A stretch of DNA of 19,921 nt from Parvibaculum sp. (GTDB taxonomy: Bacteria > Pseudomonadota > Alphaproteobacteria > Parvibaculales > Parvibaculaceae): positions 1 through 19,921 of the forward strand of contig JAGUWA010000453.1 in assembly GCA_020062605.1 (NCBI GenBank), written 5' to 3'. Position 1 is the stretch's first letter. Each line of letters starts with the position of its first letter. Position numbers and translations under genes: made by a program. A model generated the notes under the pieces. That model searched no databases. It saw nothing but the letters and a program-made list of their open reading frames with translations, and had not been told where the DNA came from. Below are positions 15,579-19,921 of the stretch, one piece after another.

Positions 15579-16055
15579 TCAGTCGGCCGCGTTGGCAGCC
15601 ATGGGCTCCGCCTGCGGACGCCCCTCGAAGCTGACGCGACCGGCGACCCGCCCGTCGATCACATCGCCGAGCGATACGGAGCCCAGGTAAAGCTGAATCT
15701 GGTGGCTCAGCCCCTCCCAAAGATCGTGCGTGATGCAACGCCCGGAGGACGGAAGGCAACCCTTTGGCGACCCCAGCTCGCAGCGTGTCGCCTTGATCGG
15801 CTCATCGACGGCCAGAATGACGTCGGAGATCCGAATATCGTCCGCTTCACGCGAAAGCAGATAACCGCCGCCCGGCCCGCGAACGCTCTTTACGAGATCG
15901 CCGCGACGGAGCTTCGCGAAAAGCTGCTCAAGATAGGAAAGCGAAATCTCCTGCCGCTCGGCGATCTCCGCCAGCGCCACCGGGCTGCCGCTGGAGTGGC
16001 GTGCAAGATCGGCCATGGCCATCACGGCATAGCGCCCCTTTGTGGTGAGCTTCAC
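15579..16055 (-). CDS. iscR: Rrf2-family iron-sulfur cluster regulator IscR
   Basis: A 158-residue transcription factor that binds a [2Fe-2S] cluster and represses or activates Fe-S biogenesis genes according to cluster supply. The N-terminal winged helix starts MKLTTKGRYAVMAMADLA and carries the recognition region ISLSYLEQLFAKLRRGDLVKSVRGPGGGY. The cluster ligands Cys92, Cys100 and Cys107 are followed by His110 (RCITHDLW), so the full Cys3His set is kept, although spacing is wider than in E. coli (C92, C98, C104, H107). I start it at GTG 16055, because AAGGAG lies 6 nt upstream and the protein then begins exactly as the family does; an ATG at 16070 has no ribosome site. It is the first gene of the suf operon and likely autoregulates it. 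Confidence 0.93.
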   Translation of the reverse strand: MKLTTKGRYAVMAMADLARHSSGSPVALAEIAERQEISLSYLEQLFAKLRRGDLVKSVRGPGGGYLLSREADDIRISDVILAVDEPIKATRCELGSPKGCLPSSGRCITHDLWEGLSHQIQLYLGSVSLGDVIDGRVAGRVSFEGRPQAEPMAANAAD

Positions 16056-16210
16056 GATCTGCTCCTTCATGACGGGGCGACGGCGTCCAAAAGCTTGCAC
16101 AACCGGCCGTCGCCTGTGTTAAGAACGTGCGCCCCAAGCTACCGGTCGCCCACTCGTCCTCGTAACGCGGTCTGAGGAGACGGGATCGGCGCCCAGGGGC
16201 CCGGCGCAAG

Positions 16211-16243
16211 GCAATATGATCTCCGAGCGCCATAGTCAACTAT
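16211..16243 (-). promoter_or_regulatory. probable suf operon promoter with overlapping palindrome
   Basis: On the minus strand, TTGACT (16239-16234) is a five-of-six match to the -35 consensus. With 17-bp spacing the -10 would be TATTGC (16216-16211); ATATTG or CATATT one or two bases earlier are alternatives, so the -10 is weak. The -35 lies inside the near-perfect palindrome ATAGTTGACTAT (16232-16243; arms ATAGT and ACTAT). A dimeric regulator bound there would block RNA polymerase, and IscR encoded just downstream is the obvious candidate. The leader to iscR would be about 150 nt. Confidence 0.5.
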
Positions 16244-16365
16244 TTAACATCTCGCGACGGATTTTCTAGAGGAATCGGCGCCTTGCTTTGGATAATTTCT
16301 CCCAGGCTATTACTGGGGAAATGTTCGCGACTCCCCACACCGCACAGATCGAGACAGACCAAGAC

Positions 16366-17022
16366 ATGCCCGAAGTGATTTTCAATGGTCCGGCTGGCCG
16401 CATCGAAGGCCGCTACCATCATAGCAAAAAAGCCAATTCCCCCGTCGCGCTCGTCCTGCACCCTCATCCGCAGTTCGGGGGCACGATGAACAATCCCGTG
16501 ACCTATGCGCTATTCCAGGCCTTCGTGAACCGCGGCTTCTCGGTGCTTCGTTTTAACTTCCGCGGCGTCGGACGCAGCCAGGGCAGCTTCGATGCGGGGA
16601 TCGGCGAGCTATCGGACGCGGCCGCCGCGCTCGACTGGCTGCAGGCGCAAAATTCCGATGCGTCGCAATGCTGGATCGGCGGCTTTTCCTTCGGGGCCTG
16701 GATCGCCATGCAGGTGCTGATGCGCCGTCCCGAGATCGAGGGCTTCATCTCGGTCGCACCGCCCGCGAACATGTACGACTTCTCCTTCCTGGCGCCCTGT
16801 CCTTCTTCCGGAATCATTATCAATGGCGGGATCGACCAGGTGGCGCCGCAGACCGACGTGCTCAAGCTCGTGGAGCGACTGAAGACGCAGAAGGGCATCA
16901 CCATCGAGCACGCGACGGTGGATGGCGCGAACCACTTCTTCGAGTCGAAGCTAGAGCCGCTCGCGGCAATGGTGGGAGCCTATCTCGACAAGCGGCTGGC
17001 CGCGGCGCCCGAAAAGGGCTGA
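16366..17022 (+). CDS. alpha/beta hydrolase, conserved in alphaproteobacteria
   Basis: A 218-residue cytoplasmic alpha/beta-fold hydrolase with no signal peptide. The nucleophile is Ser108 in GFSFGAW (G-x-S-x-G), with candidate Asp157 (GGIDQVAPQ) and His190 (GANHFF) completing the triad. LHPHPQFGGTMNN (31-43) and FRGVGRSQGSFD (66-76) near the oxyanion hole are characteristic of this conserved family, often annotated only as alpha/beta hydrolase. I start it at the ATG at 16366, where MPEVIFNGPAGR matches what I know of homologues; in-frame ATG 16321 and TTG 16288 would add 15 or 26 residues, and none has a good ribosome site. A GATAAT hexamer at 16291-16296 could be its -10, which would exclude the TTG. 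It is divergent from iscR. Substrate unknown. Confidence 0.85.
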   Translation: MPEVIFNGPAGRIEGRYHHSKKANSPVALVLHPHPQFGGTMNNPVTYALFQAFVNRGFSVLRFNFRGVGRSQGSFDAGIGELSDAAAALDWLQAQNSDASQCWIGGFSFGAWIAMQVLMRRPEIEGFISVAPPANMYDFSFLAPCPSSGIIINGGIDQVAPQTDVLKLVERLKTQKGITIEHATVDGANHFFESKLEPLAAMVGAYLDKRLAAAPEKG

Positions 17023-17025
17023 CCC

Positions 17026-18141
17026 CTATTCTCGATGGCCATGCCCGGCCCGGTGAAGCCTTCCACCGGGCATGGGCTCGGGCACGCCAGTCGTGGCCGG
17101 CAGGCTGAGCGGCAGACCGCGAAGGGCACGTACCGCCAGATAGGCGAAAGCTTCCGCCTCCACATCGTCGCCCTTCCAACCCAGATCTTCGGCAGGCAAA
17201 ACGCCGCCCTGAAGACGCTTGCTCAGCATCGACATGAACACCGGATTGCGGCGCCCGCCGCCGCACACGACAAAGCGCGATGGTACGCCCGGCACATGGG
17301 CGAGCCCGCGGGCAATCGCCTCGACGGTGAAGGCTGTCAGCGTCGCTGCGCCGTCCACTGGTGAGAGATGCGCAACCGCTTCGGGCGAGAAGGAGAAGCG
17401 GTCGAGCGACTTCGGCGGCGGCATCTCGAAGAAGGCGTGATCCATCAGCTTTTCGAGAACCTCCATGTCGACTTCGCCCGCGAGGGCCAGCGCCCCGTCG
17501 CGGTCGAGCGGCTCGCCGGTATGCATCATCGCCCAGTCGTCGATGAGTGCGTTCCCCGGTCCAGTGTCAAACGCGATCAGCGAGCCATCCGTGCCTACAT
17601 AGGTGATGTTGCCGACGCCACCGATATTGATGATGGCGATCGGCTCCTTGATACCCGCGCTACGGGCCAGGGCCTGATGATAAAGCGGAACGAGAGGAGC
17701 GCCCTGCCCTCCGGCCGCGACATCGGCGCTGCGGAAATCGTTCACCACATCAATCCCGGTCAGCCTCGCCAGAACATCGCCAAGGCCGATCTGCACGGTA
17801 CGGCGGCGTTCGGGCTGGTGCAGCACGGTCTGTCCATGGAAACCGATGATCGAGATATCCGCAGGTTTCAGCCCGGCGTCGGCGAGCAACGTGCGAACCG
17901 CGATGGCATTGGCGAGGGTCAGGTGTCGCTCTGCCTCTGCAATCTCTTCCGGCATAGGCTGGTCCGGCTCCCAGGACTTCGCGGCCTCCAGCGCCATGCT
18001 GAGAAGCAGGCGCTCTTCCGGCTTGTAGGGCACGGAGAGAGAGGCTCCGGCGCGGACAGTCCCCTCGCCGTCCGTCTCGATGATCGCGGCATCGATGCCG
18101 TCGAGAGAAGTGCCGCTCATAAGCCCGAGGGCGCGAATCAT
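17026..18141 (-). CDS. anmK: anhydro-N-acetylmuramic acid kinase
   Basis: AnmK (371 residues) phosphorylates and opens 1,6-anhydro-MurNAc released during cell-wall turnover to give MurNAc-6-phosphate, feeding peptidoglycan recycling in the cytoplasm. The sugar-kinase ATP-binding motif LMSGTSLDGIDAA lies at 7-19; IGFHGQTVLHQP (99-110), AGGQGAPLVP (143-152) and FDTGPGNALID with the likely catalytic Asp192 are all family hallmarks. The C-terminus has LSLPATTGV, as usual, then a His/Gly/Arg-rich end. The ATG at 18141 matches the family N-terminus; its ribosome site is poor. The gene is convergent with the hydrolase, only 3 bp between stops, and divergent from tyrS across 83 bp. No other recycling gene is adjacent. 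Confidence 0.95.
   Translation of the reverse strand: MIRALGLMSGTSLDGIDAAIIETDGEGTVRAGASLSVPYKPEERLLLSMALEAAKSWEPDQPMPEEIAEAERHLTLANAIAVRTLLADAGLKPADISIIGFHGQTVLHQPERRRTVQIGLGDVLARLTGIDVVNDFRSADVAAGGQGAPLVPLYHQALARSAGIKEPIAIINIGGVGNITYVGTDGSLIAFDTGPGNALIDDWAMMHTGEPLDRDGALALAGEVDMEVLEKLMDHAFFEMPPPKSLDRFSFSPEAVAHLSPVDGAATLTAFTVEAIARGLAHVPGVPSRFVVCGGGRRNPVFMSMLSKRLQGGVLPAEDLGWKGDDVEAEAFAYLAVRALRGLPLSLPATTGVPEPMPGGRLHRAGHGHRE
17048..17071. other. hairpin inside the 3' end of anmK
   Basis: GCCCGGTG (17048-17055) and CACCGGGC (17064-17071) form a perfect 8-bp stem with an 8-nt loop. It lies about 25 nt past the hydrolase stop, within the last codons of anmK. There is no T run, so it is not a clear intrinsic terminator, but it could stall transcription or protect the 3' end of the hydrolase mRNA. 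Confidence 0.35.
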
Positions 18142-18224
18142 GGGCGTTTATCCGTTTTTCCCCTACCCAAAGCGTGATACACCAGCCGCGCTTTCAAGCC
18201 TATCCGAAACCCCGAGCAGCACAG

Positions 18225-19481
18225 ATGTCCAGCTTCAAATCCGATTTCCTGCGCGAACTGGAAGCGCGCGGCTTCATTCACCAGCTTTCCGACGCCGAGG
18301 CTCTCGACGAGGCCGCGGCCGAGAAGATGGTGACGGGGTATATCGGCTTCGACGCCACGGCGGCGAGCCTTCATGCCGGCAGCCTCGTGCAGATCATGTT
18401 GCTGCGCTGGTTGCAGAAGGCCGGCCATAAGCCGATTGCTCTCATGGGTGGCGGCACGACGCGTATCGGCGACCCCAGCTTTCGCGACGATGCGCGCCCC
18501 CTGCTCACCGACGACAAGATCGACGAGAACCTCGCAGGCATCAAAAAAGTCTTCACCAGGTTCCTCAGCTTCGGAGATGGCAAGAGCGACGCCCTGATGG
18601 TGAACAACAGGGACTGGCTCGACGACCTCCGCTACATCGACTTCCTGCGCGACTATGGTCGGCACTTCTCGGTCAACCGGATGCTGTCTTTCGAGAGCGT
18701 CAAAATCCGGCTCGAACGCGAACAGAACCTTTCGTTCCTCGAGTTCAACTACATGATCCTGCAGGCCTACGACTTCGTGGAACTGAACCGCAAGTATGGC
18801 TGCACGCTGCAGATGGGCGGCTCGGACCAGTGGGGCAACATCGTCAACGGCATTGAGCTCGGCCGCCGCGTCGATGGCTCGTCGCTCTACGGACTGACGA
18901 GCCCGCTGCTGACGACCTCCTCCGGCGCGAAGATGGGCAAGACGGCGTCCGGCGCGGTCTGGCTCAACGCGGAAATGCTTTCGCCCTACGACTACTGGCA
19001 ATACTGGCGAAACACGGAAGACGCCGATGTGGGCCGGTTCCTGCGCCTCTTCACTGAACTGCCGCTGGACGAGATTGCCCGCCTCGATAAACTCGAAGGC
19101 GCGGAGATCAACGACGCAAAGAAGGTGCTCGCCACCGAGGCCACAGCCATGCTGCATGGCCGCGAGGAAGCGGAAAAGGCAGCAAATGCCGCCCGGACCG
19201 CCTTCGAGGAAGGCGCGATCAGCGCGGATATGCCCACGGTGGCAATCGAAGCCACGGCGCTCGGCGCAGGACTTGGCCTGCTGAATGCCCTCGTGCAGGC
19301 CGGGCTGTGTTCATCGACGAGCGATGCCCGCCGCCAGATCAAGGGCGGTGCGGTGCGGGTCAACGACGCGCAGATGAGCGACGAGAAGGCGGTCGTCACA
19401 AGCTCGGACCTTACGAGTGACGGCGTCGTAAAGCTTTCGCTGGGCAAGAAGAAGCATGTGCTGCTGAAGCCGAAGGGCTGA
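18225..19481 (+). CDS. tyrS: tyrosyl-tRNA synthetase
   Basis: TyrRS (418 residues) charges tRNA-Tyr in the cytoplasm. The Rossmann catalytic domain has YIGFDATAASLHAGSLVQI, where the class I HIGH signature reads HAGS (50-53); YMILQAYDF (176-184), which binds tyrosine; MGGSDQWGNI (198-207); and the KMSKS-equivalent KMGKT (236-240). The C-terminal S4 RNA-binding domain covers about 350-418 (SSTSDARRQIKGGAVRVN). These signature variants are normal for one bacterial TyrRS branch. I start it at the ATG at 18225 because MSSFKSDFLRELEARGF matches the family start; ATG-like codons further upstream overlap the anmK promoter region. The ribosome site is weak (GAGCAG). It is followed by a strong hairpin terminator. 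Confidence 0.95.
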   Translation: MSSFKSDFLRELEARGFIHQLSDAEALDEAAAEKMVTGYIGFDATAASLHAGSLVQIMLLRWLQKAGHKPIALMGGGTTRIGDPSFRDDARPLLTDDKIDENLAGIKKVFTRFLSFGDGKSDALMVNNRDWLDDLRYIDFLRDYGRHFSVNRMLSFESVKIRLEREQNLSFLEFNYMILQAYDFVELNRKYGCTLQMGGSDQWGNIVNGIELGRRVDGSSLYGLTSPLLTTSSGAKMGKTASGAVWLNAEMLSPYDYWQYWRNTEDADVGRFLRLFTELPLDEIARLDKLEGAEINDAKKVLATEATAMLHGREEAEKAANAARTAFEEGAISADMPTVAIEATALGAGLGLLNALVQAGLCSSTSDARRQIKGGAVRVNDAQMSDEKAVVTSSDLTSDGVVKLSLGKKKHVLLKPKG

Positions 19482-19499
19482 GAAGAGCGAAAAAGATTT

Positions 19500-19530
19500 G
19501 GCCCTCTCCGTTGCCGGAGAGGGCCTCTTC
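19500..19530. terminator. Rho-independent terminator after tyrS
   Basis: A perfect 11-bp stem, GGCCCTCTCCG (19500-19510) with CGGAGAGGGCC (19515-19525), closes a TTGC tetraloop. TCTTCC follows on the plus strand, and an A run (19490-19494) lies on the other side, so it may also catch transcripts from the minus-strand gene ending at 19607. Confidence 0.8.
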
Positions 19531-19535
19531 CTGAA

Positions 19536-19575
19536 CGCTCCCTTATTCTTCTCTTTTTTCTTCTTTTTGTTTGGC
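19536..19575. other. pyrimidine-rich tract between tyrS and the right-edge gene
   Basis: Between the tyrS terminator and the stop of the minus-strand gene is a 40-bp stretch that is mostly T and C, standing out from the GC-rich surroundings. On the minus strand it would be an A/G-rich 3' untranslated region. No hairpin or gene is visible in it. Confidence 0.4.
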
Positions 19576-19606
19576 GTTCCGCGGCTATTGACTGCCGCTT
19601 GTTCCG

Positions 19607-19902
19607 TTATTCCGCAGCCGTCGCACCGAGGGCGAAGATCGCCGCATCGCCACCCGCACCGTTGAGCTGCTGGAGATACTTAATCCCCTCTTCCGCGATG
19701 TCGTCGCCGACCATGCGGCCTCCTTCGCCGTAGAGTTCGGCCATATCCACATAGGCGGCATACATGGGCGCCGTCCGCTCGGTGACGATGATGCCGGCCT
19801 TCACCAGCGTCTTGATGAGCACTCGGAAGACATTGGTCGCTTCCTGCAGTTCCCGGCGCATGTTCCTGTCGGTGAGCGCCTCCGCGAGAGCGCATCCCCA
19901 GT
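19607..19902 (-). CDS. unrecognised protein, C-terminal part
   Basis: A minus-strand frame ending at 19607 and open to the window edge. The clear part reads, in order, ALAEALTDRNMRRELQEATN, then FRVLIKTLVKAGIIVTERTA, a tyrosine/methionine-rich stretch (PMYAAYVDMAELYGEGG), an acidic helix DDIAEEGIKYLQQL and an alanine-rich end. An ATG at 19861 could be a start, but coding-like sequence (GCALAEALTDRN) runs on ahead of it, so the gene is probably cut by the edge. The pattern is of soluble amphipathic helices; I see no signal peptide, membrane segment or catalytic motif. I do not recognise the family. Upstream of about 19903 the frame passes through a 13-G run and cannot be trusted. Confidence 0.6.
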
Positions 19903-19915
19903 GGGGGGGGGGGGG
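19903..19915 (+). repeat. 13-G homopolymer at the window edge
   Basis: Thirteen consecutive G followed by AAACCA ends the sequence. A run of this length is not seen elsewhere in the window and interrupts an otherwise open coding frame, which suggests a sequencing or assembly artefact at a contig end. Confidence 0.8.
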
Positions 19916-19921
19916 AAACCA

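Noticed and set aside
15547..15759. 71-codon N-terminal extension of the class I cysteine desulfurase
   Set aside because: Overlaps the iscR coding region in another frame and does not look like the family; the start at 15546 fits.
18225..19481. HAGS in place of HIGH and KMGKT in place of KMSKS in tyrosyl-tRNA synthetase
   Set aside because: These variants occur in a normal bacterial TyrRS branch and do not indicate loss of function.

Overview
This is a GC-rich stretch of an alphaproteobacterial chromosome, made almost entirely of core genes. The class assignment rests on the gene content and on protein character: an IscR-led SUF operon carrying two cysteine desulfurases, a SufT-type protein and a TfoX-domain tail gene, an alphaproteobacterial-style tyrosyl-tRNA synthetase, and a PleC/DivJ-like short histidine kinase. 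A Parvibaculum-like member of the Hyphomicrobiales would fit, but that is only an impression. No mobile element, tRNA, rRNA, CRISPR array or phage gene is visible. The right edge ends in a run of 13 G followed by six bases, which looks like a contig end or sequencing artefact.

Layout. 1-597: C-terminal part of topoisomerase IV subunit B (parE), convergent with an orphan membrane histidine kinase (613-1722, minus). 2094-3572: a RhlE-like DEAD-box helicase behind a good sigma70-type promoter and a leader of about 140 nt; it is convergent with a coniferyl-aldehyde-dehydrogenase-like enzyme (3642-5105, minus) across a bidirectional terminator. 5418-6476: a soluble GGDEF diguanylate cyclase. 6670-7466 and about 7503-8300: two tandem PaaG-like enoyl-CoA hydratase/isomerase genes. 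The first is broken by three frame disruptions and the second seems to have lost its normal stop.

8381-16055, all on the minus strand, is the SUF iron-sulfur cluster operon in the order iscR - class I cysteine desulfurase - sufB - sufC - sufD - sufS - sufT-like - sufA-like - tfoX-domain gene. Genes are 1-32 nt apart or overlap. SufB, SufC and SufD form the scaffold/ATPase complex, SufS and the upstream desulfurase mobilise sulfur from cysteine, SufA and SufT act in cluster transfer or maturation, and IscR senses cluster status. A palindrome overlaps the -35 of the probable operon promoter. No sufE or sufU is present here.

To the right lie a conserved alpha/beta hydrolase (16366-17022), anmK for anhydromuropeptide recycling (17026-18141, minus) and tyrS (18225-19481) with a strong terminator. 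The last feature is the C-terminal end of an unrecognised minus-strand gene running off the window. I see no convincing new system. The points most worth checking are the broken PaaG-like pair, the regulatory palindrome of the suf operon, the TfoX-domain protein in that operon, and the unknown gene at the right edge.
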